A DNA stretch of 33,731 nt from Bacteroides caecigallinarum. Lineage in GTDB: Bacteria; Bacteroidota; Bacteroidia; Bacteroidales; Bacteroidaceae. The notes under the pieces are model-generated. The model ran no database searches, was not told where the DNA came from, and saw nothing but the letters and a program-made list of their open reading frames with translations. Position 1 is the stretch's first letter. Every line of letters starts with the position of its first letter. This document shows, piece by piece, positions 24,450 through 33,705 of the stretch. The stretch spans positions 1 through 33,731 of the forward strand of contig NZ_JADYTF010000026.1 in assembly GCF_021530995.1 (NCBI RefSeq). Direction: 5' to 3'. Position numbers and translations under genes: made by a program.

Positions 24450-26429
24450 ATGAAAAAACACTTCACTTTACTCAGCGCCTTAGCCCTCACAACATGTATG
24501 GGCATGAGCGCACAGCAGGTAAACAACATGGTTGTTCAGGCGAACAAGATTGGTGCTGAAATACAGCCTACAATGTACGGACATTTCTTCGAAGACATCA
24601 ACTACGGTGCCGACGGAGGATTATACGCAGAACTTATAAAGAACCGTTCGTTCGAGTTTCCACAGAACTTTATGGGATGGGATGTATTCGGTAATGTAAC
24701 CTTGCTGGACGACGGTCCGTTCGACAAGAACCCTCACTATGTAAGACTGGGAGACCCGGGACATGCACACAAACGCACAGGTATTGAAAACGAAGGATTC
24801 TTCGGAATAGGTATCAAGGCAAACGAAAGTTATCGATTCAGTGTATGGGCAAGAGGTGAAAACCAGAAGATCATCGTGGAACTTATCAATAATGCTTCAA
24901 TGGGAGAAAGCCAGGTAATAACATCACAGACACTGGACATCAACTCTAAGGACTGGAAGAAATATGAAATAAAGCTTACTCCTAAAGAAACATTTGCCAA
25001 AGCACACTTGCGTATCTTCCTTGCATCTGCAGGAACTGTTGACCTGGAACATGTATCATTATTCCCAACAGACACATGGAAAGGCCGTGAGAACGGATTG
25101 CGCAAAGACCTCGTACAGGCCCTAGCCGATACCAAACCAGGAATATTCCGTTTCCCTGGAGGATGTATCGTGGAAGGTACTGATCTTGCTACAAGATATA
25201 ACTGGAAAAACTCTGTAGGTCCGGTAGAGAACCGTCCATTGAACGAGAACCGCTGGCACTATACTTTCACCCACCGTTTCTTCCCTGATTATTTCCAGAC
25301 ATACGGAATGGGATTCTATGAACTCTTCCTGCTGGCAGAAGATATGGGTGCAGAACCATTGCCTGTACTTAGCTGCGGACTTTCATGCCAGTTCCAAAAT
25401 AATACTGAAGATGCACACGTAAAGGTTTGCGACCTTCAGCCATACATACAAGATGCTCTCGACCTAATAGAGTTTGCCAATGGAGCAACAGATACTAAAT
25501 GGGGTGGTCTCCGTGCCGAAATGGGACATCCGGAACCATTCAACCTCAAATTCATAGGAATAGGTAACGAACAGTGGGGGCCTGAATATCCTGAACGTCT
25601 GAAATTATTCGTTGAAGCAATCCGCAAGGCATATCCTGAAATGAAGATTATCGGTTCGTCAGGTCCTAACTCAGAAGGTAAGGACTTCGAATATCTGTGG
25701 CCGGAAATGAAAAAGCTGAAAGTTGATCTGGTGGACGAACATTTCTACCGTCCTGAAGACTGGTTCCTTAACTCAGGAAGCAGATATGACAACTACGACC
25801 GTAAAGGTCCGAAAGTATTTGCAGGCGAATACGCATGCCACGGAAAAGGCAAGAAATGGAATCACTTCCACGCATCACTTCTCGAAGCTGCTTTCCTGAC
25901 AGGTGTTGAACGCAATGCAGACGTTGTACATATGGCTACTTACGCTCCTCTATTGGCACATGTAGAAGGATGGCAGTGGCGTCCTGACCTGATTTGGTTC
26001 GACAATCTCCGTTCGGTACGTACATGCAGCTGGTATGTTCAGAGCCTATACGGACATAACAAGGGAACAAACGTAATTCCTCTGACTATGGACAAGAAAG
26101 CAGTTAGCGGCCAGGAAGGACAGAACGGACTCTTTGCAAGTGCTGTAATCGACAAGGAGAATAATACATACATTCTGAAAGTGGTAAACACTTCGGACAA
26201 GAATCAGAAGCTGAACATTGAATTTAAAGGGCTTAAGAAATCTGTAGCTCTGGTCAACGGCAAATGCATCACTCTTCATAGCGACAACTATGACGCAGAG
26301 AACACCCTTGACGAACCAAACAAGATTGTTCCGGTTGAAAAGGATATCAATATAGAAAAGAACATCCTCAACACAGAAATTGGCGGAATGACATTTGCTA
26401 TCTATAAATTCGAAATATCTAAAAAATAA
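24450..26429 (+). CDS. GH51 alpha-L-arabinofuranosidase with CBM-like insert
   Basis: A 659-residue retaining exo-enzyme that releases terminal arabinofuranose from arabinan. Signal peptide 1-21 (TTCMGMSAQQ). The start of the barrel (GAEIQPTMYGHFFEDINYGA) is followed by a beta-sandwich insert at about 75-205 (carbohydrate-binding CBM4/9-like: NESYRFSVWARGENQKIIVE, DWKKYEIKLTPKE). The barrel resumes with FRFPGGCIVEGTD. Acid/base E374 (GIGNEQWGPEY) and nucleophile E460 (VFAGEYACH); a C-terminal beta-sandwich closes it. Second gene of the operon, 59 bp after the GH43. The next gene follows after 3 bp and is also GH51 but of a different subtype, suggesting different linkages or chain lengths. Confidence 0.92.
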   Translation: MKKHFTLLSALALTTCMGMSAQQVNNMVVQANKIGAEIQPTMYGHFFEDINYGADGGLYAELIKNRSFEFPQNFMGWDVFGNVTLLDDGPFDKNPHYVRLGDPGHAHKRTGIENEGFFGIGIKANESYRFSVWARGENQKIIVELINNASMGESQVITSQTLDINSKDWKKYEIKLTPKETFAKAHLRIFLASAGTVDLEHVSLFPTDTWKGRENGLRKDLVQALADTKPGIFRFPGGCIVEGTDLATRYNWKNSVGPVENRPLNENRWHYTFTHRFFPDYFQTYGMGFYELFLLAEDMGAEPLPVLSCGLSCQFQNNTEDAHVKVCDLQPYIQDALDLIEFANGATDTKWGGLRAEMGHPEPFNLKFIGIGNEQWGPEYPERLKLFVEAIRKAYPEMKIIGSSGPNSEGKDFEYLWPEMKKLKVDLVDEHFYRPEDWFLNSGSRYDNYDRKGPKVFAGEYACHGKGKKWNHFHASLLEAAFLTGVERNADVVHMATYAPLLAHVEGWQWRPDLIWFDNLRSVRTCSWYVQSLYGHNKGTNVIPLTMDKKAVSGQEGQNGLFASAVIDKENNTYILKVVNTSDKNQKLNIEFKGLKKSVALVNGKCITLHSDNYDAENTLDEPNKIVPVEKDINIEKNILNTEIGGMTFAIYKFEISKK

Positions 26430-26432
26430 TTT

Positions 26433-27968
26433 ATGAAGAACATCTTTTTATCAATTGCCATGATGGCAAGTGTATCGGCTTTTGCACAGCAGAAGGCTAC
26501 GATAGAAATTTATCCTGAAAAAGGAAACCAGATCATACCGAAAGAGATATACGGCCAGTTTGCCGAACATCTGGGTACATGTATATATGGAGGACTTTGG
26601 GTTGGCGAAGACTCGGACATTCCAAACGTGAAAGGTTACAGAACAGACGTATTCGAAGCACTGAAGAAGCTTAAAGTACCTGTGCTGAGATGGCCTGGCG
26701 GATGTTTTGCCGATGAATATCACTGGATGGACGGTATCGGTCCTAAGGAGAACCGTCCGCGTATGGTGAACAACAACTGGGGTGGCACGGTAGAGGACAA
26801 CAGCTTCGGAACTCATGAATTCCTCAACCTCTGCGAAATGCTTGGTTGCGAACCTTACATCAGCGGTAATGTTGGTAGCGGCTCGGTAGAAGAAATGGCA
26901 AAATGGGTGGAATACATGACTGCCGAACAGGGAAGCCCTATGGCTAAGCTACGCAAGGAAAACGGACGCGAAAAGCCTTGGAAAGTGAAATATTTCGGAG
27001 TAGGAAACGAAAGCTGGGGATGCGGTGGAAGCATGCGTCCAGAATACTATGCCGACCTATACCGCCGTTATTCCACATACTGCAGAAACTATAACGGAAA
27101 CAGACTGTTCAAGATTGCAAGTGGTGCAAGCGATTACGACTACAACTGGACTGAGGTACTTATGAAGAACGTAGGTCACAGAATGGACGGAGTATCTCTC
27201 CACTACTATACTGTGGCAGGTTGGACTGGAAGCAAAGGTTCGGCAACAAAGTTCTCAAATGAAGATTATTACTGGACAATGGGCAAGTGTCTTGAAATAG
27301 AAGATGTACTGAAACGCCACATAGCCATTATGGACCAATATGACCCTAAAAAGCAGATTGCCCTGATGGTAGACGAATGGGGTACATGGTGGGATGAAGA
27401 ACCAGGAACTGTTCCCGGACACCTTTACCAACAGAATACACTGCGCGATGCCTTTGTGGCTTCACTCACTCTCGACGTGTTCCATAAATATACAGACCGC
27501 GTAAAGATGACAAACATCGCACAGATAGCAAACGTTCTTCAATCTATGATTCTTACAAAAGATGACAAGATGGTATTGACTCCTACATACCACGTGTTCG
27601 AAATGTATAACGTACATCAGGATGCCACTTATCTACCATTGAATCTTGAATGTAATTACAAGGTGGTAAGAGACAACAGAGAAGTACCGATGGTAAGCGC
27701 GACAGCGTCACGCAAGGACGGACTGACACACATTTCTCTGTCAAACGTAGATTTGAATGAGGAACAGGAAATCACTATCAAACTTGACGGAATGAGCGTA
27801 AAGAGTGTTTCAGGAAGAATCCTTACATCTGACAAGATTGACGATTACAACTCATTTGAAAATCCTGACGTGGTATGTCCTAAGGAATTCAAAGACGCTA
27901 AGATCAGCAAGAACACACTGAAAGTGAAACTGCCGGCAAAATCTATCGTCACACTTGAACTGAAATAA
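26433..27968 (+). CDS. GH51 alpha-L-arabinofuranosidase
   Basis: A 511-residue GH51 enzyme, the classical length, with signal peptide 1-18 (ASVSAFAQQ) placing it in the periplasm. Motifs: [37 protein letters not shown], acid/base E193 ([10 protein letters not shown]), nucleophile E315 (MVDEWGTWW), and a C-terminal beta-sandwich ending [10 protein letters not shown]. It should remove terminal alpha-L-arabinofuranose from short arabino-oligosaccharides. It lacks the CBM-like insert of its neighbour. The start lies 3 bp after the preceding stop, so the two are translated from one mRNA. A strong terminator follows at 28006-28052. Confidence 0.93.
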   Translation: MKNIFLSIAMMASVSAFAQQKATIEIYPEKGNQIIPKEIYGQFAEHLGTCIYGGLWVGEDSDIPNVKGYRTDVFEALKKLKVPVLRWPGGCFADEYHWMDGIGPKENRPRMVNNNWGGTVEDNSFGTHEFLNLCEMLGCEPYISGNVGSGSVEEMAKWVEYMTAEQGSPMAKLRKENGREKPWKVKYFGVGNESWGCGGSMRPEYYADLYRRYSTYCRNYNGNRLFKIASGASDYDYNWTEVLMKNVGHRMDGVSLHYYTVAGWTGSKGSATKFSNEDYYWTMGKCLEIEDVLKRHIAIMDQYDPKKQIALMVDEWGTWWDEEPGTVPGHLYQQNTLRDAFVASLTLDVFHKYTDRVKMTNIAQIANVLQSMILTKDDKMVLTPTYHVFEMYNVHQDATYLPLNLECNYKVVRDNREVPMVSATASRKDGLTHISLSNVDLNEEQEITIKLDGMSVKSVSGRILTSDKIDDYNSFENPDVVCPKEFKDAKISKNTLKVKLPAKSIVTLELK

Positions 27969-28005
27969 TGTTTCCAATAAGTTTAGAAGATATATCCTAA
28001 ACCTA

Positions 28006-28052
28006 TAAAAAAAACTCATTGTCAATCCTAGCGGATGACAATGAGTTTTTTT
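28006..28052. terminator. Bidirectional terminator of the GH51 operon and korB
   Basis: Stem 28013-28028 / 28033-28047 (15 bp with one bulged A, 4-nt loop TAGC), flanked by seven A at 28006-28012 and five T at 28048-28052. Each side gives a T run, so it can end both convergent transcripts. Confidence 0.9.
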
Positions 28053-28083
28053 AACGTCCAAACGTTTTCCTGCTGATTAAAAA

Positions 28084-29091
28084 TTAAATTTCCCAAGTAT
28101 CGTTAGTATCAAGAAGCTCAGCAAAATTGTGGTATTTCTTTCTTTCTGAAACTTCTTTTATCTGGTCTTCTACGGCTTGTTCGTATGTAGGAGCTTCAAC
28201 GTCGCGAATAACTCCAAGAGCAATCGGGAAATCAGGGCCTTCCATCAGAGCCAGTTTCAACTGCAAGGTATTGTCCATACAGTGTGCATCATGCACCAGA
28301 ATATCTTTCTCTGTTATTCCGTTCTCGCCCAGTTTTACGACTTTAAGTCCGAAACCTTCCTGAATCAGTCCGAATTCCTTGTTAGGACCGAACAACATTG
28401 GTTTTCCGTGTTCCAGATAGATGGCATTGCGTTCGCGGTCTTCTTTCTTAGCGATTGAGTTATGAGTTCCATCGTTGAAGATTACGCAATTCTGAAGCAC
28501 TTCCACTACAGATGTTCCTTTGTGCTTTTCTGCAGCTTTAAGAACCTCTACAGATGGATTTCCGTCAACAGCCGCACAACGTGCGAAGAAGCGTCCGCGC
28601 GCACCGAAACAGAGTTCTGCTGGACGGAACGGGTCTTCCACAGTTCCGTATGGAGATGACTTGCTGACAAAACCTCTATCAGAAGTAGGAGAATACTGTC
28701 CTTTAGTCAATCCGTAGATACGGTTGTTCAGAAGAATGATGTTGATGTCAACATTACGGCGGATGGCATGGATGAAATGATTACCACCGATGGCAAGGCC
28801 GTCGCCATCGCCGGAGATCTGCCATACAGTGAGTTGTGGATTAGCTACCTTTACTCCTGTAGCAATTGCTGCAGCACGTCCGTGAATGGTGTGCATACCG
28901 TATGTGTTCATATAATAAGGCAGACGTGAAGAACAGCCGATACCGGAAATAACAGCTATATCCTTAGGTGCTGTACCTATCTCTGCCAATGCCTTGTGGA
29001 ATGAATTCAGAAAAGCATGGTCTCCACATCCCGGACACCAGCGAGGTTGTCCTGCTTTATAATCGGCTGCTGTATATTTTGATTCGCTCAT
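28084..29091 (-). CDS. korB: 2-oxoacid:ferredoxin oxidoreductase, beta subunit
   Basis: A 335-residue thiamine diphosphate-binding subunit. CPGCG at 19-23 and the TPP/Mg motif GDGDG (94-98) through NNRIYGLTKGQ (122-132) are those of the KorB/PorB family. With the alpha subunit encoded 3 bp upstream it oxidises a 2-oxoacid, most likely 2-oxoglutarate to succinyl-CoA with reduced ferredoxin, or runs the reverse reductive carboxylation; the two-subunit form with a gamma-alpha fusion is the usual 2-oxoglutarate type. Pyruvate or branched-chain 2-oxoacid use cannot be excluded by sequence reading. Cytoplasmic; not related to the arabinan genes that converge on it. Confidence 0.88.
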   Translation of the reverse strand: MSESKYTAADYKAGQPRWCPGCGDHAFLNSFHKALAEIGTAPKDIAVISGIGCSSRLPYYMNTYGMHTIHGRAAAIATGVKVANPQLTVWQISGDGDGLAIGGNHFIHAIRRNVDINIILLNNRIYGLTKGQYSPTSDRGFVSKSSPYGTVEDPFRPAELCFGARGRFFARCAAVDGNPSVEVLKAAEKHKGTSVVEVLQNCVIFNDGTHNSIAKKEDRERNAIYLEHGKPMLFGPNKEFGLIQEGFGLKVVKLGENGITEKDILVHDAHCMDNTLQLKLALMEGPDFPIALGVIRDVEAPTYEQAVEDQIKEVSERKKYHNFAELLDTNDTWEI

Positions 29092-29094
29092 AGA

Positions 29095-30948
29095 TTATTC
29101 CTCCATTATTTTTGTGAAAGCATCAACCAGTTCCTGTACTACGAACGGCTGACCTTTAACCTGGTTAAACTGATGTAAATGCAATCCTTCTATCTTCATG
29201 CGCAGATAGCCTGCGAACTGTCCCATGTTCTGTTCAGCAACAACAATCTTCTTGTACTTGCGAAGAACTTCTTCTGTATTCTTAGGAAGAGGGTTGATGA
29301 AACGGAAATGTGCAAGGGCAGCTTTCTTTCCATTGGCATTAAGTGTATCCATGGCAGAATGAAGATGTCCGTATGTACCTCCGAAACCAACAATCAACAA
29401 ATCAGCATCCTCTGCTCCTTCCACTTCGAGCAACGGAAGCGTGTCGGCAATTTTTGCCACTTTCTCTGCACGGAGCTGAGTCATGAGATGATGGTTTTCA
29501 GGTTCAGTAGAGATAGCTCCTGTCTCACTGCTCTTCTCAAGACCACCGATACGGTGCATAAAGCCCTCTGTACCAGGTTTTGCCCAATAGCGGACACCTG
29601 TTTCATAATTACGCAGGAACGGAGTCCAGTATGAAGACATATCAGGAGTTACGTATGGAGGATTGATAGACGGATATTCGTTCAGGTCAGGCAATTTCCA
29701 TGCAGCCGAACCGTTTGCGATATATGCATCAGTAAGAAGTACCACAGGAGTCATGTGTTCCAAAGCAATCTTACATGCTGTATATGCGGCATCGAAACAG
29801 TCAGTAGGTGATGATGCTGCAATAACAGGCATAGGGCTTTCACCATTACGTCCGTATAATGCCTGAAGAAGGTCTGTCTGTTCGGATTTAGTTGGCAAAC
29901 CTGTAGAAGGACCTCCACGCTGTACGTTTACGACAACCAGAGGCAATTCTGCTATCACAGCCAGGTTCATAGCCTCACTCTTAAGACAAACACCCGGACC
30001 GGAAGTAGAAGTAACGGCCAGTGCTCCTGCAAATGCAGCTCCTACAGCCGAAGCACATCCGGCAATTTCGTCCTCGCACTGAACTGTCTTGACTCCAAGT
30101 GATTTATGTTTGGCCAGTTCGTGGAGTATATCTGTAGCAGGAGTGATAGGATATGAACCAAGATAAAGTTGCAATCCAGCCTTCTCAGCCGCAGCGATAA
30201 GACCGTATGATGTAGCCTTATTACCGTTGATATCCATATATCGTCCGTGAGCCTTCTGGTTCTTAGAAGGGACTCTGTAGCTCATAGAAACGGAAGCATG
30301 GGTATTGGCTCCAAACTGATAGCCGGCATACAATACCTGCACATTAGCTTCAGCTATCTCAGGTTTCTTGGCAAACTTCTCACGCAATATCTTTTCACCA
30401 ATCTTTACATCGCGCTGGAAAAGCCAACATACCAATCCCAATGCAAACATGTTCTTGGTACGCAGGATTGATTTATTGTCCAGACCGCTGTCTTTCAGAC
30501 ATTCCTTACACATAGTGGTAATAGAAGCCTCTACCACCTCATTCTTTATGCCAAGTTCAGAGAAAGGATTTTCCAGCTGGAACTGTGCCTTCTCCAAATC
30601 GCGTTTTGTAAACGAATCTGTATCAATGATTATTACTGACTGAGGCTTACAGAATTTATATTGGGTTTTCAGCGCTGCCGGGTTCATTGCAACAAGTACA
30701 TCACATTTATCGCCCGGAGTATAAACCTTTCCCGAACCGATATGTACCTGGAATCCGGACACGCCTGTAAGTGATCCTTGCGGGGCACGAATATCTGCAG
30801 GATAATCAGGGAAAGTACTGATGTCATTTCCCTCAGTTGCTGATATATTGGAAAACATATTTCCGGCCAACTGCATACCGTCGCCAGAGTCACCTGAGAA
30901 GCGTACTACCACTTCATCAATCTCCTTGACTGTTATTTCTTCTGCCAT
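29095..30948 (-). CDS. korA: 2-oxoacid:ferredoxin oxidoreductase, gamma-alpha fusion subunit
   Basis: A 617-residue fused subunit. Residues about 10-195 are the gamma domain (VVRFSGDSGDGMQLAGNMFS; DVLVAMNPAALKTQYKF). Residues about 242-617 are the alpha (pyrimidine-binding) domain (GNKATSYGLIAAAEKAGLQL, GSYPITPATDILHELAK, TSTSGPGVCLKSEAMNLAVI, VVVNVQRGGPSTGLPTKSEQ). With KorB it forms the 2-oxoacid:ferredoxin oxidoreductase; no ferredoxin (delta) domain is present in either gene, so electrons go to a separate ferredoxin. First of the two-gene operon; -7 box at 30970-30977. Confidence 0.9.
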   Translation of the reverse strand: MAEEITVKEIDEVVVRFSGDSGDGMQLAGNMFSNISATEGNDISTFPDYPADIRAPQGSLTGVSGFQVHIGSGKVYTPGDKCDVLVAMNPAALKTQYKFCKPQSVIIIDTDSFTKRDLEKAQFQLENPFSELGIKNEVVEASITTMCKECLKDSGLDNKSILRTKNMFALGLVCWLFQRDVKIGEKILREKFAKKPEIAEANVQVLYAGYQFGANTHASVSMSYRVPSKNQKAHGRYMDINGNKATSYGLIAAAEKAGLQLYLGSYPITPATDILHELAKHKSLGVKTVQCEDEIAGCASAVGAAFAGALAVTSTSGPGVCLKSEAMNLAVIAELPLVVVNVQRGGPSTGLPTKSEQTDLLQALYGRNGESPMPVIAASSPTDCFDAAYTACKIALEHMTPVVLLTDAYIANGSAAWKLPDLNEYPSINPPYVTPDMSSYWTPFLRNYETGVRYWAKPGTEGFMHRIGGLEKSSETGAISTEPENHHLMTQLRAEKVAKIADTLPLLEVEGAEDADLLIVGFGGTYGHLHSAMDTLNANGKKAALAHFRFINPLPKNTEEVLRKYKKIVVAEQNMGQFAGYLRMKIEGLHLHQFNQVKGQPFVVQELVDAFTKIMEE

Positions 30949-30969
30949 AATGTTGCTAATTTAAATTTT

Positions 30970-30977
30970 CAAAAATA
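30970..30977 (-). promoter_or_regulatory. -7 box of the korAB operon
   Basis: TATTTTTG on the minus strand, 21 bp before the korA ATG at 30948. A T-rich stretch lies near the -33 position but is not a clean TTTG. Confidence 0.5.
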
Positions 30978-31075
30978 TTAATGTCTGCAAAAATGGAAAA
31001 CTTCTTTCAAAAAAACAACAAAACACGGGTGTTTTTTTACAAATAGCATAGCTATTCATTTTTTTTACATAAATT

Positions 31076-31106
31076 ATTGCATAATCAGCAAAAAGATGTA
31101 TTTTTG
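31076..31106 (+). promoter_or_regulatory. Promoter of tRNA-Arg
   Basis: -33 element ATTG at 31076-31079, 19 bp, then -7 box TATTTTTG at 31099-31106. Spacing fits the Bacteroidetes promoter model, and the tRNA starts 42 bp later. Confidence 0.6.
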
Positions 31107-31148
31107 CAAAGCATTTGAAAAACATTTGCAAAATTCATAAAATAAATC

Positions 31149-31220
31149 GCCCTTGTAGTTCAACGGATAGAATAGAAGTTTCCTAAACTTTAGATAGGGG
31201 TTCGATTCCCCTCGAGGGTA
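31149..31220 (+). tRNA. tRNA-Arg (anticodon CCU)
   Basis: Cloverleaf parts: acceptor stem 31149-31155 / 31213-31219 with wobble pairs; anticodon stem 31175-31179 / 31187-31191 around loop TTCCTAA, anticodon CCT at 31182-31184; T stem 31196-31200 / 31208-31212 around TTCGATT; discriminator A at 31220. The CCA end is not encoded. It reads AGG codons. The 3' end shows no integrated element. Confidence 0.9.
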
Positions 31221-31264
31221 CAAAAGAAAGTCCAATAAATGAATGCATTACATAATGCATAAGA

Positions 31265-31316
31265 AAGAAGCACATCTAATACATTGCGAAATGCATTAAC
31301 ATGTGCTTCTTTTTTT
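31265..31316. terminator. Terminator between tRNA-Arg and kbl
   Basis: Outer stem 31265-31275 / 31301-31311 (11 bp), an inner imperfect stem, then a T run to 31316 on the plus strand. It ends the tRNA transcript. A smaller palindrome (31243-31249 / 31254-31260, ATGCATT) precedes it. The kbl gene ends at 31325 on the other strand and may share the structure. Confidence 0.75.
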
Positions 31317-31324
31317 ATGCAGTC

Positions 31325-32515
31325 TTATTTTATAACTCCCAATTCTTTACCCACTTTAATAAACGCAGCAATAGCTTTGTCAAGATGCGCGCGCTCGTGT
31401 CCGGCAGACAACTGTACACGTATACGTGCCTGTCCTTTAGGAACTACAGGATAGTAGAAGCCTGTAACGTATATTCCTTCTTCCTGCATACGCGCTGCAA
31501 AATCCTGCGACAATTTGGCATCATAAAGCATAACGGCACAGATAGCACTTTGGGTAGGCTTGATGTCAAATCCTGCGGCAAGCATATTATCACGGAAATA
31601 GTTTACATTTTCTATCAGCTTGTCGTGCAACGAATCGCTCTCCTTAAGCATCTTGAACATCTCAAGGCTGGCACCTATAATAGCAGGCGCAACTGAATTC
31701 GAGAACAGATAAGGGCGTGAACGCTGACGAAGCATATCAATAATCTCCTTTCTTCCGGTAGTGAAACCACCCATAGCGCCACCGAATGCCTTACCCAGGG
31801 TTCCTGTGAATATATCTACACGGCCATAAACACCGAACTGTTCTGCCACACCGTGACCGGTAGGACCTACAACTCCGGCTGAATGTGATTCATCTACCAT
31901 GACAAGAGCATCGTATTTCTCTGCCAAATCGCAAATCTTATCCATTGGAGCGACATTTCCGTCCATAGAGAACACACCGTCTGTTGCGATGATACGGAAC
32001 CTCTGTGCCTGTGCTTCCTGAAGGCAACGTTCCAAATCAGCCATATCGGCATTTGCATAACGATAACGTTTAGCCTTGCACAAACGTACTCCATCAATGA
32101 TAGACGCGTGATTCAACGCGTCAGATATAATGGCGTCTTCTTCTGTAAGAAGTGGTTCGAACAGTCCACCGTTGGCATCGAAACAAGCGGCATAAAGAAT
32201 AGTATCCTCAGTCTTGAAATAATCAGAGATAGCAGCCTCAAGCTGTTTGTGCAAATCCTGAGTACCGCAAATAAAACGTACTGACGACATTCCATATCCG
32301 TGGGTATCCATGGCAGCCTTAGCAGCTTCAATCAGACGTTTGTTATCCGACAAACCCAAATAGTTGTTGGCACAAAAATTCAATACATCTTCACCGGCAT
32401 TCACTTTGATATCAGCACGCTGAGGTGTAGTAATGATTCTTTCCTTCTTGTATAGTCCGGCAGCTTCTATATTAGATAATTCTTCTGCCAGAAAGTTCTG
32501 AAATTTTCCGTACAT
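31325..32515 (-). CDS. kbl: Glycine C-acetyltransferase (2-amino-3-ketobutyrate CoA ligase)
   Basis: A 396-residue PLP enzyme of the alpha-oxoamine synthase family. It converts 2-amino-3-ketobutyrate plus CoA to glycine and acetyl-CoA. Visible: NFCANNYLGLSDNKRLIEAA, SVRFICGTQDLHKQLE, ALNHASIIDG, the PLP pocket MVDESHSAGVVGPTGHG and PLP lysine K242 (FTGTLGKAFGGAMGG). Full family length. The divergent neighbour at 32704 makes its unstable substrate from threonine. Biotin-synthesis KBL-like paralogues (BioF) are the main alternative; the neighbour and the S-V-R-F-I-C-G-T pattern favour Kbl. Confidence 0.92.
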   Translation of the reverse strand: MYGKFQNFLAEELSNIEAAGLYKKERIITTPQRADIKVNAGEDVLNFCANNYLGLSDNKRLIEAAKAAMDTHGYGMSSVRFICGTQDLHKQLEAAISDYFKTEDTILYAACFDANGGLFEPLLTEEDAIISDALNHASIIDGVRLCKAKRYRYANADMADLERCLQEAQAQRFRIIATDGVFSMDGNVAPMDKICDLAEKYDALVMVDESHSAGVVGPTGHGVAEQFGVYGRVDIFTGTLGKAFGGAMGGFTTGRKEIIDMLRQRSRPYLFSNSVAPAIIGASLEMFKMLKESDSLHDKLIENVNYFRDNMLAAGFDIKPTQSAICAVMLYDAKLSQDFAARMQEEGIYVTGFYYPVVPKGQARIRVQLSAGHERAHLDKAIAAFIKVGKELGVIK

Positions 32516-32662
32516 AATATATCTGTATGAGGTTAATAAAAAAAGTTTTAATACCAGATACCCATAAAGGTATATCTAATAAAGTACACGCCAAAGTTCC
32601 GATTTTTTTTTGAATTTCAGTATTTATTACGAATATTTTTTCATAATTATTTAAACAATAAA

Positions 32663-32670
32663 TATCTTTG
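32663..32670 (+). promoter_or_regulatory. -7 box of the threonine dehydrogenase gene
   Basis: TATCTTTG, perfect TAnnTTTG, 33 bp before the ATG at 32704. It overlaps the upstream open-frame extension and supports the downstream start. Confidence 0.55.
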
Positions 32671-32703
32671 CAGAAAATACGATTAACCAAACCAAATGAA
32701 TTT

Positions 32704-33657
32704 ATGAAAAATATCCTTATCATCGGTTCAACCGGTCAAATCGGCTCTGAACTAACAATGAAACTAAGAGGTATGTATAATGGTAATATTGTGGCAGGAT
32801 ACATACCGGGTGCGGAACCTAACGAAACAATCAGAGAATCCGGTCCGTGTGCAATAGTTGATATTACAAATGAGCAACAGATAGCAGAAACTGTCTCAAG
32901 ATATAAAATAGATACTATATACAATCTGGCAGCACTACTTTCAGCCGTTGCGGAAGCGAAACCACAGCTTGCATGGAAAATAGGTATGGGAGGACTTTTC
33001 AACGTCCTTGAAGTTGCCAGAGCCATGAACTGCGCAGTATTTACTCCAAGTTCAATAGGCGTTTTCGGTAATAACACTCCTAAAGACAAGACTCCACAGG
33101 ACACAATACGCAATCCTAGAACTATGTATGGGGTAACAAAGGTTTCAGGAGAACTCCTGAGCGATTACTATCACATACGATTTGGTGTAGATACACGTTC
33201 TGTAAGATTCCCGGGATTGATCTCATACGTAACTCCTCCGGGAGGCGGAACTACAGACTATGCAGTTGACATTTACTATTCTGCAGCTAAAGGTGAAACT
33301 TTTGAATGTCCTATAGCGCAAGGAACATTCATGGATATGATGTATATGCCTGACGCTCTTCGTGCTGCTGTTGAAATTATGGAAGCCGATCCAAGCAAAT
33401 TCATTCACCGTAACTCGTTCAATATCGCTTCAATGAGTTTTGAACCGGAAATCATATATAACAAAATAAAAGAATACGAACCGGATTTCAAGATGGTTTA
33501 TAATGTCGACCCACTCAGACAAGCCATCGCTGATTCATGGCCTAACTCACTTGACGATACTTGCGCACGCGAAGAATGGGGTTGGAAACCTGAATATGAC
33601 CTGGATGCAATGACACGCGATATGCTTGCGAAGCTAAAAGAAAAGTTTGGGAAATAA
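32704..33657 (+). CDS. L-threonine 3-dehydrogenase, short-chain (epimerase-like) type
   Basis: A 317-residue NAD-dependent enzyme of the extended short-chain dehydrogenase family, the UDP-galactose-epimerase-like threonine dehydrogenase found in Bacteroidetes and animals rather than the zinc alcohol-dehydrogenase type. NAD-binding GSTGQIG (8-14), catalytic YxxxK at Y142 and K146 (MYGVTKVSGE), the PSSIGVFGNNTP region and RFPGLISY. It oxidises threonine to 2-amino-3-ketobutyrate for Kbl, its divergent neighbour. An ATG 36 bp earlier is in frame (32668), but it lies inside the -7 box at 32663-32670, so the second ATG is chosen. A different sugar-nucleotide epimerase role is less likely given the neighbour. 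Confidence 0.88.
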   Translation: MKNILIIGSTGQIGSELTMKLRGMYNGNIVAGYIPGAEPNETIRESGPCAIVDITNEQQIAETVSRYKIDTIYNLAALLSAVAEAKPQLAWKIGMGGLFNVLEVARAMNCAVFTPSSIGVFGNNTPKDKTPQDTIRNPRTMYGVTKVSGELLSDYYHIRFGVDTRSVRFPGLISYVTPPGGGTTDYAVDIYYSAAKGETFECPIAQGTFMDMMYMPDALRAAVEIMEADPSKFIHRNSFNIASMSFEPEIIYNKIKEYEPDFKMVYNVDPLRQAIADSWPNSLDDTCAREEWGWKPEYDLDAMTRDMLAKLKEKFGK

Positions 33658-33705
33658 TTTTTAGTCATCAGATACTAGTTGATAAAATCTATTTATAAAC
33701 AAATA

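Noticed and set aside
31010-31045. Small hairpin with T run between korA and tRNA-Arg (AAAACAC / GTGTTTT)
   Set aside because: No plus-strand gene ends there; the structure is short and the DNA is AT-rich.
31149-31316. tRNA-Arg as an integration site
   Set aside because: The tRNA 3' end is followed by an ordinary terminator and core genes; no repeat of its 3' end or recombinase is nearby.
32668-32703. Upstream ATG for threonine dehydrogenase
   Set aside because: It lies inside a perfect -7 box, and the next ATG starts directly before the NAD-binding fold, matching the family length.
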